This document shows, piece after piece, positions 20,402-32,988 of a stretch of DNA of 64,000 nt. This DNA comes from Nocardiopsis gilva YIM 90087 (GTDB lineage Bacteria > Actinomycetota > Actinomycetes > Streptosporangiales > Streptosporangiaceae). Location of the stretch: NCBI RefSeq assembly GCF_002263495.1, contig NZ_CP022753.1:868001-932000 (forward strand), read 5' to 3'. The notes beneath the pieces are model-generated. The model had not been told where the DNA came from, did not search any database, and was given only the letters and a program-made list of their open reading frames with translations. Made by a program: the position numbers and the translations under genes. Positions within the stretch are counted from its first letter, which is position 1. Each line of letters opens with the position of its first letter.

Positions 20402-20459
20402 CGGATCCGGCCACCCGCATCTCCTCGCTCACCCATCCCACACCCACAGGAGGACCACC

Positions 20460-21461
20460 ATCACCCGGTTCATCGTCCGGCGGATCACCGCGGCGGTCAT
20501 GGTCACCGCCGTGCTGTCGGTGGTCTGTTTCCTCCTCCTGGACCTCGCCCCCGGTGACCCCGCGCGGCACGTGCTGGAAGCCCGGTCGGGCGGGCGGCCG
20601 GTGGGCGAAGCCGCCATCGCGGTGCAGCGGGAGGCCATGGGCCTCAACGAGCCGATGCCGGTGCGCTACGCCGAGTGGGTCGGCGGGGTTCTCCACGGCG
20701 ACCTCGGCTTCTCCTACATGACCGGCCGTCCCGTGGCCGACGCGATCGCCGACGCCCTTCCCTGGACGCTCCTGCTGGCCGCCGTGGCTACCGTCTTCAG
20801 CCTGATCGGAGCGATCGCGATCGGCCTGGTCGCCGGTCTCACCCGGAGCACCGCGCTGCGCCGCGCGATCCAGCTCGCCATGTTCGCACTGGGCGGTATG
20901 CCCGGGTTCGTCGGTGCGCTGCTGCTCTTGTTCGTGTTCTCCGTCTGGCTGGGCTGGTTCCCCTCGGGCGGACTGGGGCAGCCGGGGCAGCCGCTCACGC
21001 CGGCCATCGTGGCGTCCTCGGTGACGCTGCCCGCCCTGGCACTGACGTTCGGGCACCACTTCGGCGTCTACGTCCGACTGGTGGAGACGGGCGTCGCGCG
21101 GGTGCGCGGGTCCACACACGTCCTCAACGCCGAGGCGCGCGGCCTGCCGCCATGGACGGTGCGGACCCGGCACATCCTCCGGCCGGGGCTGGTTCCGTTC
21201 GCCGCTCGGTTCGGCACCGGCGTCGCCCAACTGCTGGCCGGCGCTTACGCGATCGAACTCATCTACGCGTGGCCCGGCATGGGGCGGCTGGCACTGGAAG
21301 CGGCGCAGACGCAGGACTACCCGGTGCTGCTCGCCGTTGTACTGATCACCGGTGCGATCGTGGTCACCGCCAACCTCATCGGCGAGATCGCCACCGCGCG
21401 ACTGGACCCCAGGATCCGACTCACGCGTGATGATCCTCGGGCGCGGTCAGGGGCGTCGTAG
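20460..21461 (+). CDS. nikB: nickel/peptide ABC transporter permease (NikB-like), apparent ATC start
   Basis: Inner-membrane permease of the NikB/DppB type, about 333 residues, with six hydrophobic segments and the EAA loop ending HILRPGLVPF. No ATG, GTG or TTG exists where translation should begin: AGGAGG at 20448-20453 is followed after six bases by ATC, then ACCCGGTTCATCGTC, the expected TRFIVRR start of this family. The only upstream in-frame ATG (20328) lies 74 bases inside the VOC gene and gives an unlikely N-terminus. Either ATC is used, or the start codon was lost by a G-to-C change. The partner permease and ATPases are 27 kb away. Confidence 0.8.
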   Translation: MTRFIVRRITAAVMVTAVLSVVCFLLLDLAPGDPARHVLEARSGGRPVGEAAIAVQREAMGLNEPMPVRYAEWVGGVLHGDLGFSYMTGRPVADAIADALPWTLLLAAVATVFSLIGAIAIGLVAGLTRSTALRRAIQLAMFALGGMPGFVGALLLLFVFSVWLGWFPSGGLGQPGQPLTPAIVASSVTLPALALTFGHHFGVYVRLVETGVARVRGSTHVLNAEARGLPPWTVRTRHILRPGLVPFAARFGTGVAQLLAGAYAIELIYAWPGMGRLALEAAQTQDYPVLLAVVLITGAIVVTANLIGEIATARLDPRIRLTRDDPRARSGAS

Positions 21462-22670
21462 AACGGGTCCCGCCTCCTGCTCCCGCCCCTGCGCGTGATC
21501 AGGCAGCTCCCGTCGACGAGGCGGCGCCAGGTAGAGCCCGGGGTAACGCATCACCCGCACGGAACCGCGCACGACGGCCTCCTTCCAACGGGCGGCGGTT
21601 CGGCCGGTCAGGATGGCGCGGTGGGGGGAGTCGTCAGGACGCACGAACTGGATGAGACCGTCCCGGCGGCCGAGGCTGATGTTCTGCGCGGCGTACCGGA
21701 AACGGAACGGATGCGGATCACGCCCTGTGATGCGGGCGGCGATCGCATCGGCGGCCTGCCACCCCATCGGAACACCGGTCCCACAGGCCATGCGGAGCTG
21801 CTGGGACGCGAGTCGACCTGGACCGCGGGCCAGGGCCGCGTCGCCGACTGCGTACACATTCGGGTGGGAGTGCGAACGCATCGTCTGGTCCACGAGGATG
21901 CGTCCATCGTGATCGACGGCGAGTCCGGACTCGCGGGCAAGGGCGGGGACCCGGAAACCCGTGGTCCAGACGGTGGCGTCGAGCGGCACCGCGTCGCCCC
22001 GCGTCGTCATCAGGCGGTCCTGTTGGACCTCCGTGACGGGGGAGTCCGCCCGAACATCGATGTCCAACCGCCGGAACACGCGGCGGAGATGCCGCTGAGC
22101 GGCGAGGGACAGGCCGTCTCCCGGCGCGTCGGTGGACAGCAGCCGTACGCGGAGACGTGGATAGGTCTCGGCCAGTTCGGTCGCGGCCTCGATGCCGGTC
22201 AATCCGGCGCCCACCACCCCGAGGACGCCTCCGGCGGCGCCGAGGTCCGCTGCCCGGTGATGAAGTGCGGCAGCGCCCTCGGTGTCGGAGACGCTGAACG
22301 CGTGTTCTGCGACGCCCGGAACGACGTCGAGATCGGCCATGCTGCCGAGCGCGTACACGAGCGTGTCGTATTCGAGGCTCAGCTCGTCTCGGGATTCGCC
22401 GGTCACGCGCACGTGCCGCCGCTCCGGGTCGACGGAGGCCACCCGTCCGACGATGAGCTGAACACCGGTTCCGTCCAGCAGTTTTCGCAGGGGGAGGTCG
22501 GCAAGCCGCTGACCGGTGGCGAGCTGGTGGAGCCGCACGCGTTCCACGAAATGGGGATTCGCGTTGACCAGGGTCACGCGTGCGTCATGCGGGTGGAGTC
22601 GGCGGGCTAGCCGGGCAGTGGTCGTGAGACCCGCGTAACCGGCGCCCAGTACGAGGATGCGGTGCGTCAC
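21447..22670 (-). CDS. NADH dehydrogenase-like FAD-dependent oxidoreductase
   Basis: Two-dinucleotide-binding-domain flavoprotein of the NDH-2 type, 407 residues. FAD-binding LVLGAGYAGLTTTARLARR opens the protein, the NAD(P)-binding VVGAGLTGIEAATELAE is central, and VYAVGDAALA closes the FAD site. GTG 22670 has AAGGGG six bases upstream. It sits next to an ECF41 sigma factor gene on the same strand; ECF41 genes are typically paired with a carboxymuconolactone decarboxylase, oxidoreductase or epimerase, so this is the probable sigma target. A weak TGTCATG-N15-CGGT lies upstream on the minus strand and only partly matches the ECF41 promoter. Confidence 0.9.
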   Translation of the reverse strand: MTHRILVLGAGYAGLTTTARLARRLHPHDARVTLVNANPHFVERVRLHQLATGQRLADLPLRKLLDGTGVQLIVGRVASVDPERRHVRVTGESRDELSLEYDTLVYALGSMADLDVVPGVAEHAFSVSDTEGAAALHHRAADLGAAGGVLGVVGAGLTGIEAATELAETYPRLRVRLLSTDAPGDGLSLAAQRHLRRVFRRLDIDVRADSPVTEVQQDRLMTTRGDAVPLDATVWTTGFRVPALARESGLAVDHDGRILVDQTMRSHSHPNVYAVGDAALARGPGRLASQQLRMACGTGVPMGWQAADAIAARITGRDPHPFRFRYAAQNISLGRRDGLIQFVRPDDSPHRAILTGRTAARWKEAVVRGSVRVMRYPGLYLAPPRRRELPDHAQGREQEAGPVLRRP

Positions 22671-22863
22671 TGACGTCCCCTTCCCTTTCCCTTTTCCCTT
22701 CGGAAGCCCTGGACGGCGAGGCGGATGTGCGGTGCTTGGCGACACCGCCCGCCGTGATGGCATCTCCTGAACCGGGGAGAGGACCGATCCATGACAGGAA
22801 CTGGGTGTGTCCCCCGTCACACGTGCGCGGGTAGACGGGTGGGGAGGGGGAGAGACCAGCCTT

Positions 22864-23832
22864 TCAGCGAGGCGTGGTGGGCCAGAGAAGCACGCCCGCG
22901 TGGGAACGGGACAGCTGAGCGCCGATGAACGCAAGCTTGTCGGGGTTGACGATGGTGCGGATGGCTGCGATGCGGTCGTCGTGAAGCTCAAGGACCGCCA
23001 CAGCAAGCGGTCCGCTGTCGACCGTGACCAGGAGCGCCGGTTCTCCGTTGACCTCCGCAGCGCAAATCTCCAGGCCGGGCCCGAAGCGTTCTTCCACGAT
23101 GGCGTCGATCTGTCGGAACAGTCCGTGGAGGTAACGCGCCACCCTGGTGCTGCCGAAGATGGGGCGCCGTGCGGCCCCGATCTTGCCACCGCCATCCGCC
23201 CACGCGGTGACATCGTCGGCCAGCAGTCGTTCAAGGCCGGTGAGGTCACCGCTGTGTGCGGCCGCGAAGAACAGCTCGGCGATCCGGTTCCGCTGCTCGT
23301 GGGGTGTCTCGGAGACCGGCCGATGGCCCTGCTCGTCATGCAGCTTCTGCCTGGCCCGGCGATTGAGCTGCTGGCAGTTCGCCTCGCTGAGATCCAGGAC
23401 CTCAGCGATCTCACGGTGGCGGTACGCGAATGCTTCGCGAAGTACGAAGACCGCCCGTTCGGCGGGCGTGAGCCGTTCGAGCAGGACCAGCAACGCCATG
23501 GATACGGACTCACGCTGCTCGACGGTTTCCAGGGGACCGAGCGACGAGTCTGGGGTTAGCACTGGCTCAGGAAGCCACGGCCCCACGTACGCCTCCCGAC
23601 GCGCGCGGGCAGCGGTCAGACGGTTGAGACAGAGGTTGGTAAGGACCTTGGTCAGCCAGGCCGCAGGCGTGGTGATGAGGTTGCGATCCGTGTCGCTCCA
23701 ACGCAGGTACGTGTCCTGCACGGCGTCCTCGGCCTCGGTCGCAGAGCCGAGAAGACGATAGGCGACAGCGAAGAGCCGAGGCCGGTGGGACTCGAACTCC
23801 GAAACGTGCTCTCCGTCCAACGGTGCTGACAC
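22864..23832 (-). CDS. ECF41-group RNA polymerase sigma factor with SnoaL-like C-terminus
   Basis: Extracytoplasmic-function sigma factor, about 322 residues. Sigma region 2 (AYRLLGSATEAEDAVQDTYLRW) and region 4 (LTPAERAVFVLREAFAYRHREIA in part) are followed by a SnoaL-like domain. All three ECF41 signatures are present: WLPEP in the linker, DGGGK and NPDKL in the C-terminal domain. In ECF41 proteins that domain replaces an anti-sigma factor and controls activity in cis. The paired oxidoreductase gene follows. GTG 23832 is chosen; no strong binding site is visible. Confidence 0.93.
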   Translation of the reverse strand: MSAPLDGEHVSEFESHRPRLFAVAYRLLGSATEAEDAVQDTYLRWSDTDRNLITTPAAWLTKVLTNLCLNRLTAARARREAYVGPWLPEPVLTPDSSLGPLETVEQRESVSMALLVLLERLTPAERAVFVLREAFAYRHREIAEVLDLSEANCQQLNRRARQKLHDEQGHRPVSETPHEQRNRIAELFFAAAHSGDLTGLERLLADDVTAWADGGGKIGAARRPIFGSTRVARYLHGLFRQIDAIVEERFGPGLEICAAEVNGEPALLVTVDSGPLAVAVLELHDDRIAAIRTIVNPDKLAFIGAQLSRSHAGVLLWPTTPR

Positions 23833-23890
23833 ATCGCCGAGCCTAGATGCAGGACTGACGCGGGGGTGTCCCGGGTCACGCCTCCCCAAG

Positions 23891-23919
23891 TTGGTGTTCC
23901 CGGAGTAGAGGGCTATAGT
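23891..23919 (+). promoter_or_regulatory. putative rrn promoter P1
   Basis: TTGGTG (23891-23896), a 17-base spacer, then TATAGT (23914-23919). It lies about 520 bases upstream of the 16S gene, the usual zone for distal actinobacterial rRNA promoters. Confidence 0.6.
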
Positions 23920-24132
23920 TGTCCGAGTCGCCTTGAAGCAGCCGGTTCGCCCGGCCCTCGGGGCGGCGGTCTTCTCTCCGGCCGCACCTTGGTCTTGTCC
24001 GATGGTGGTGGCCGCGTCTGCAGGGTCCGAAGCTCAGAGTCTGGCTGGCATACATCAGTGTGCCGGGCGGGTTTTGCTGTGGGGATTCTGTGCGGCGATT
24101 TTTCAGGGAAGCTTTCACGAAAATCCGCCGGT

Positions 24133-24161
24133 TTGGCGGGTTGCGGAAGCCCTGATAAAGT
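24133..24161 (+). promoter_or_regulatory. putative rrn promoter P2
   Basis: TTGGCG (24133-24138), 17-base spacer, TAAAGT (24156-24161), about 280 bases upstream of the 16S gene. GC content falls sharply downstream, as in rRNA leaders. Confidence 0.6.
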
Positions 24162-24250
24162 GGAGACACAACAAAGCGGAACGCACCGCCTCAACAGAAA
24201 AGCCAGACCAGGCAAATGACAGGTCGGCTCGTATGGGATGAGCGGTTGTT

Positions 24251-24270
24251 TCTTGAGAACTCAACAGCGC
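24251..24270 (+). promoter_or_regulatory. rrn leader antitermination/processing element
   Basis: TCTTGAGAACTCAACAGCGC is the conserved leader motif found in actinobacterial rrn operons, resembling boxA-type antitermination signals. The rest of 23833-24440 is leader without a credible gene. Confidence 0.55.
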
Positions 24271-24440
24271 GTGTTTGTTTTTCTTTCAGCCAAGTTTGTT
24301 TTGGCCCTTTTGAGCACACGGAACCCTTGGTGGTTGCGGGTGCTCGGGTTCCTTTGATTGGCCATGATGCGAGTCATGGTCGGTCAGGGTTATCTCTTCC
24401 AGGTTTACCCGCCATGCTTCGGCACGGTTGGGTTGTTTGG

Positions 24441-29460
<5,020 letters not shown>

Positions 29461-29630
29461 CCGCAGATGGCTGGGTGCTCGCGCACACTATTTCATCACT
29501 CTTGAAGGTAGGGGTGGTGGAGCGTGATGATCGCACACGAATCGTTTTTGTTCTTTTTCATATGGTTGCCGCTCGTTGCGGCCCTTGGTTTTCCCGACAC
29601 GGATCGTGTGGTTCGTGGTTTGGGGTTAGG
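29461..29630 (+). other. 23S-5S spacer
   Basis: About 170 bases of rRNA spacer, rich in T, without a gene. Confidence 0.7.
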
Positions 29631-29748
29631 GTTGCGGTGGTTTTTGCGAGGGGGTCACACCCGGTCTCATTTCGAACCCGGTCGTTAAGTTCCTCAGCGC
29701 CGATGGTACTGCCTCCATGGTGGGGGTGGGAGAGTAGGACGCCGCCGC
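29631..29748 (+). rRNA. rrf: 5S ribosomal RNA
   Basis: About 118 bases with the conserved TTCGAACCCGG, GCGCCGATGGTACTGC and GGGAGAGTAGGACGCCGCC segments; the 5' GTTGCGGTGG pairs with the 3' end. Boundaries are estimated from the terminal helix. Confidence 0.93.
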
Positions 29749-29759
29749 GCATTTCTTGT

Positions 29760-29802
29760 GGAGGAGGGTTGCCCCTGTGGGGGTGGCCCTCCTCCTTTTT
29801 TA
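29760..29802 (+). terminator. rrn operon terminator
   Basis: GGAGGAGGG (29760-29768) pairs with CCCTCCTCC (29787-29795), with an inner GCCCC/GGGGT extension, followed by TTTTTT. A classic intrinsic terminator just after 5S. Confidence 0.9.
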
Positions 29803-30356
29803 TTGCCCGGGTTTGTGAACATGTGAATCAACGGCGTGCTGTGGGGGTGGCGTTCCCCTGCCTCCTGGCACCGCTTCACTCTAGGTTGACGTTGCAAGAG
29901 CCCAGTTCAGTCCGTGTCTGTGCGTCCGCATCGTGGTTGGCGAGGCAGTCAAGGATCGCGTCGGCTGTGGGTCAATTCGGATGACCAAAATCAACATATG
30001 ACGAATGCCCAAATTGACTGGCTCAGTGTGATCAAAGAATCGCGCTTGAGTCGGACATCGAGCGATTTGTCGTGTCGTCCCATTACCGACTCTGAGAGTC
30101 ATCCTGTCACGGGTGGTTTGAGAATCAGACGGCCCGGTTATGGTCGCTCGCGCCGGTGGAGTGTCGCGTTTTCGATTAACAACCACTGGCGTTGGATGCT
30201 CATTGAAGGAATGCCCAAGCGATTCCACGTTTTCTTTCTAGTGCGTCCGAAGTTAATCGAAGTGACTCTGGCGATGGTGACGAGTAGTCACCTCGATCCA
30301 ACCTGGCCACCACGGGGCGTAAGGCGCACCTGTGGGGACAAAGAGGAGGTAGGAGA
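29803..30356. other. upstream region of the RiPP cassette
   Basis: About 550 bases of lower GC than the surrounding genes, between the rrn terminator and the precursor peptide gene. A long open frame exists on the plus strand but runs through the precursor gene in another frame and has no domain-like pattern, so it is not called. The promoter of the peptide gene should lie here; no single -10/-35 pair stands out. Confidence 0.4.
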
Positions 30357-30518
30357 ATGCAGGAAAAGATGCACCAGCCTGGGATGCCGTTGCTGGCTGA
30401 CCCAGTGGAACGCAAGCTCAACACCACGGCCGCGTCGGCCGCCGACGGTGTCGACCAGTCAATCTTCGGCGGGATCACTTGGAAGGACATTCCGTTCGCT
30501 GGCGACAGCGACGAGTAG
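30357..30518 (+). CDS. putative cyanobactin-like RiPP precursor peptide
   Basis: A 53-residue peptide gene with a strong AGGAGG site. It has the architecture of cyanobactin precursors (PatE type): a leader MQEKMHQPGMPLLADPVERK whose P-V-x-R element recalls PatE leaders, an N-terminal protease site GVDQS (31-35; canonical GVDAS), a putative core IFGGITWKDIPF (36-47), and a follower AGDSDE (48-53) like the AYDG or AGDDAE ends recognised by PatG-type macrocyclases. The core has no Cys and one Thr, fitting the absence of a heterocyclase gene. The next gene encodes a PatA/PatG-family protease. Product would be a 12-residue peptide, possibly head-to-tail cyclic; core borders are inferred. Confidence 0.75.
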   Translation: MQEKMHQPGMPLLADPVERKLNTTAASAADGVDQSIFGGITWKDIPFAGDSDE

Positions 30519-30546
30519 TCTGCTGCGATCCGTTGTGGACTTTTCG

Positions 30547-30621
30547 GCCTCGCCCGGCTTGCGAGGTCGATCGGGCCATGAATGCCAGCGCGGATATGTG
30601 ATTTTTCCGCATAGTGCGGTC
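30547..30621 (+). terminator. possible attenuator hairpins between precursor and protease genes
   Basis: GCCTCGC (30547-30553) can pair with GCGAGGT (30561-30567), and CCGCATAGTGCGG lies near 30609. Such partial terminators commonly raise precursor over enzyme transcript in RiPP operons. Stems are short, so confidence is low. Confidence 0.3.
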
Positions 30622-30663
30622 TGACCTTGGTATGAGCACACGAGTTCTGAGGAGTCGTAATTA

Positions 30664-32730
30664 ATGGGGAAGCTGTCAATCATTCCCGGGCTCTCCGAGC
30701 TGTGGCGGCTGACCAAGGGTGACGACCGTGTAGGGGTGGCCGTGGTCGACGGCAGGGTCGGTGCCGGCCACCCCGCCTTCGCTGGGAGTGGGCTGGCCTC
30801 CGTGGAGGGTGTGTGGCCCAGCGACGGTGCGACGGGTGCGAAGGCGGCCCATGGCACGTCCGTGGCCGGAGTTCTCTTCGGTCAACACGACGGCCCCGTC
30901 CCAGGCGTGGCGCCAGGGTGCCGGAAGGTGAGCGTTCCGGCGTTCTCGGACCGGTGGGCGCGCACGTCACAGCTGGACCTTGCGCGCGGAATCGAGCTGG
31001 CGCTGGACGAAGGCGTGCACGTCATCAACATCAGCGGCGGACAGCTCGCCTCGGCCGAGGAAGCAGAGGACCCACTGGCGCGGGCGGTGCGCCGGTGCAA
31101 GGAGAGCAACGTCCTGGTCGTGGCAGCCGCCGGGAACGACGGCTGCTTCTGCGATCACGTGCCCGCGGCTCTGCCCTCGGTATTGGCGGTTGGCGCACTG
31201 GACGACGAGGGCCGTCCGCTGCCCAGCAGCAATTGGGGTCCGGGGAACACTCGCCAGGGCATTCTCGCCCCAGGCCAGAACATCCCGGTGCCAGTTCCCG
31301 GCGGAGGCGTGGCTCTGCAGACCGGGACCAGCCTGGCCGCGCCGGTCGTGTCGGGCGTGGCCGCCCTTCTGCTCAGCTTGCAGCTACGCGACGGTCGTGA
31401 ACCCGACCCGCGGGCCATAGGCGAGCTTCTGATGACCACTGCTGATCCGTGCGACCTCGGCGACGCCGATGCCTGCGCACGTTTTCTGAACGGCAAACTC
31501 AACATCACGAAAGCGGTAACCACTGTGACCTCGAACGAGACAGACGTGTCCGTGGCTCACTCGCAAGCTGAGCCGGTGTCCCCGATCCCCGAGACCGCGA
31601 CCGGCAGACCCGAGCAGGCGGTGCCCAGCTGTGACTGCGGGTGTGACCAAGCACCGGCCGCAGCCGCGACGGTCCCGACTGCCCAGGCTGCCCTGCAAGC
31701 TCCGACGGATCCTGCGGCGGCTCCTGCGACAACCCCTGCGGCGGGGTCAGCGGCGGTGACCCTGTCCTCACCGGCTCCGGCCCCCGTGCCATCTCCCGCG
31801 CCCGCGCCGCCCCCGGCTCCTACGCCACCGCCACAGGCCACGTCAACGGTGACGACGTCGTCAGACGACCCAGCGCGCGTGCCGGCCCAGCGTCTGGCGT
31901 ATGCGCAGGGCGTACTGGGATACGACTTCGCTACTGAGGCGCGTCGTGACAGCTTCAAGCAGCTCATGGCGCCCGTCGAGGTTGGCGGTGCGCACGTCCC
32001 CGCCAACCCGTACGACCCCAACCACATGGTCGCTCACCTCAGGGAGAATCCCTCTGAGTCATCCGCGCTGATCTGGACGCTCAATCTCGACCTGACACCG
32101 ATTTACGCCATCGAACCCAACGGCGGCTACACAGTCGGCGTGTACGAGCGTCTGGTGGATTTCCTATCCCGTCAGCTTGAGTGTGATGACGGGGCGAACT
32201 TCGTCGACCGCGTCTCGATCCCCGGTAAATTGCCCGGCCGTACGGTCAAGCTGTTCTCGGGTCAGGAAGTGCCCGTCGTGGAGGTCGAACTCAAGCGCGG
32301 CCTGTACGGGTGGTCGGTCACGAGCCTGGCCAACGCGGTCGCCGAGGCTGGAGCGGCTGGGGCCAAGAAGGGCAACCCGTCTGCGGACACACTGCGTGCG
32401 GCCGTCGCGGAGTTCCTCACCCGCGTCTACTACGATCTCCGCAATTTCGGGGCGACCTCGCGCGACCGCGCGCTGAACTTCGCCGCGACCAACGCGGTTC
32501 AGGCCCGCGACACTCTGGCTCAGGCACTGAGCCAAGGTCTGGCCCTGCAGGACATCGACGTCGAGAAGAGCCCGTTCGCCCGCCCCGACAGCGACTGCTG
32601 GGATGTGAAGCTGCGCTTCTTCGACCCCGAGAACAGCCGCCGCGCCAAGCGGGTGTACCGCTTCACCGTCGACGTCAAGGACGTCATGCCGGTGACCGTC
32701 GGCGACATCCGAAGCTGGCCTGAGAGCTGA
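30664..32730 (+). CDS. PatA/PatG-family cyanobactin-type maturation protease (S8)
   Basis: Subtilisin-like protease of the cyanobactin maturation family, 688 residues, no signal peptide. The S8 domain (about 5-290) has an intact triad: Asp29 in VAVVDG, His63 in AHGTSVAGVLFG, Ser223 in GTSLAAPVVSG, with oxyanion Asn158 in AAAGNDG. The segments VLFGQHDGPVPGVAPGCR, SQLDLARGIE and INISGGQL are near-verbatim PatA/PatG features. A Pro/Ala/Thr linker (about 330-400) leads to the C-terminal PatA/PatG-specific domain (about 405-680). It should cleave the precursor at GVDQS and/or the AGDSDE border; whether it cyclises cannot be told. GAGGAG lies upstream of the ATG. Confidence 0.88.
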   Translation: MGKLSIIPGLSELWRLTKGDDRVGVAVVDGRVGAGHPAFAGSGLASVEGVWPSDGATGAKAAHGTSVAGVLFGQHDGPVPGVAPGCRKVSVPAFSDRWARTSQLDLARGIELALDEGVHVINISGGQLASAEEAEDPLARAVRRCKESNVLVVAAAGNDGCFCDHVPAALPSVLAVGALDDEGRPLPSSNWGPGNTRQGILAPGQNIPVPVPGGGVALQTGTSLAAPVVSGVAALLLSLQLRDGREPDPRAIGELLMTTADPCDLGDADACARFLNGKLNITKAVTTVTSNETDVSVAHSQAEPVSPIPETATGRPEQAVPSCDCGCDQAPAAAATVPTAQAALQAPTDPAAAPATTPAAGSAAVTLSSPAPAPVPSPAPAPPPAPTPPPQATSTVTTSSDDPARVPAQRLAYAQGVLGYDFATEARRDSFKQLMAPVEVGGAHVPANPYDPNHMVAHLRENPSESSALIWTLNLDLTPIYAIEPNGGYTVGVYERLVDFLSRQLECDDGANFVDRVSIPGKLPGRTVKLFSGQEVPVVEVELKRGLYGWSVTSLANAVAEAGAAGAKKGNPSADTLRAAVAEFLTRVYYDLRNFGATSRDRALNFAATNAVQARDTLAQALSQGLALQDIDVEKSPFARPDSDCWDVKLRFFDPENSRRAKRVYRFTVDVKDVMPVTVGDIRSWPES

Positions 32731-32755
32731 CCCGACACCCGCAAGGAGGGACGCG

Positions 32756-32956
32756 ATGTGCTTTCCCAAACAGGTGCCGCCGGTGCGCCGTCCTGAGCTG
32801 GTGAACCCGAACCGCATGGTCGATCTGGCGAAGGCGGCCCAGGGCGAGTGGGCCGCCCTGGGCGAGCTGTCGGTGTTCACCACGCACCTCAACGACCCGC
32901 AGGCCTACACTCCGCCGAGCTATCAGGAGATGCAGTACTCGGCGGCCTGGTGGTAG
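32756..32956 (+). CDS. small RiPP-cassette protein, possibly PatC/TruC-like
   Basis: A 66-residue protein with a textbook AAGGAGG site, 25 bases after the active protease gene and before the degenerate one. The sequence starts MCFPKQVPPVRRPELVNPNR and ends QEMQYSAAWW, hydrophobic-aromatic at the C-terminus. Cyanobactin clusters carry small conserved proteins of unknown role (PatB, PatC); position and size fit such a protein. A second, unusual precursor peptide is an alternative, but no GVDxS-type site is present. No enzymatic motif is visible. Confidence 0.65.
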   Translation: MCFPKQVPPVRRPELVNPNRMVDLAKAAQGEWAALGELSVFTTHLNDPQAYTPPSYQEMQYSAAWW

Positions 32957-32988
32957 CCCCTCGAACGTGATCCAGGAGTTGGTGCACC

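Noticed and set aside
22785-22810. ECF41-type promoter upstream of the oxidoreductase gene
   Set aside because: TGTCATG-N15-CGGT matches the expected TGTCACA/CGTC only in part; noted in the gene entry but not called.
29914-30624. 236-codon plus-strand open frame before the RiPP protease
   Set aside because: It runs through the precursor gene in another frame, has no domain-like pattern and no good start; the precursor has a far better ribosome binding site and family motifs.
31620-31860. Pro/Ala-rich stretch in the PatA/PatG-like protease as a possible frameshift
   Set aside because: It stays in frame and is a normal interdomain linker between the S8 and C-terminal domains.
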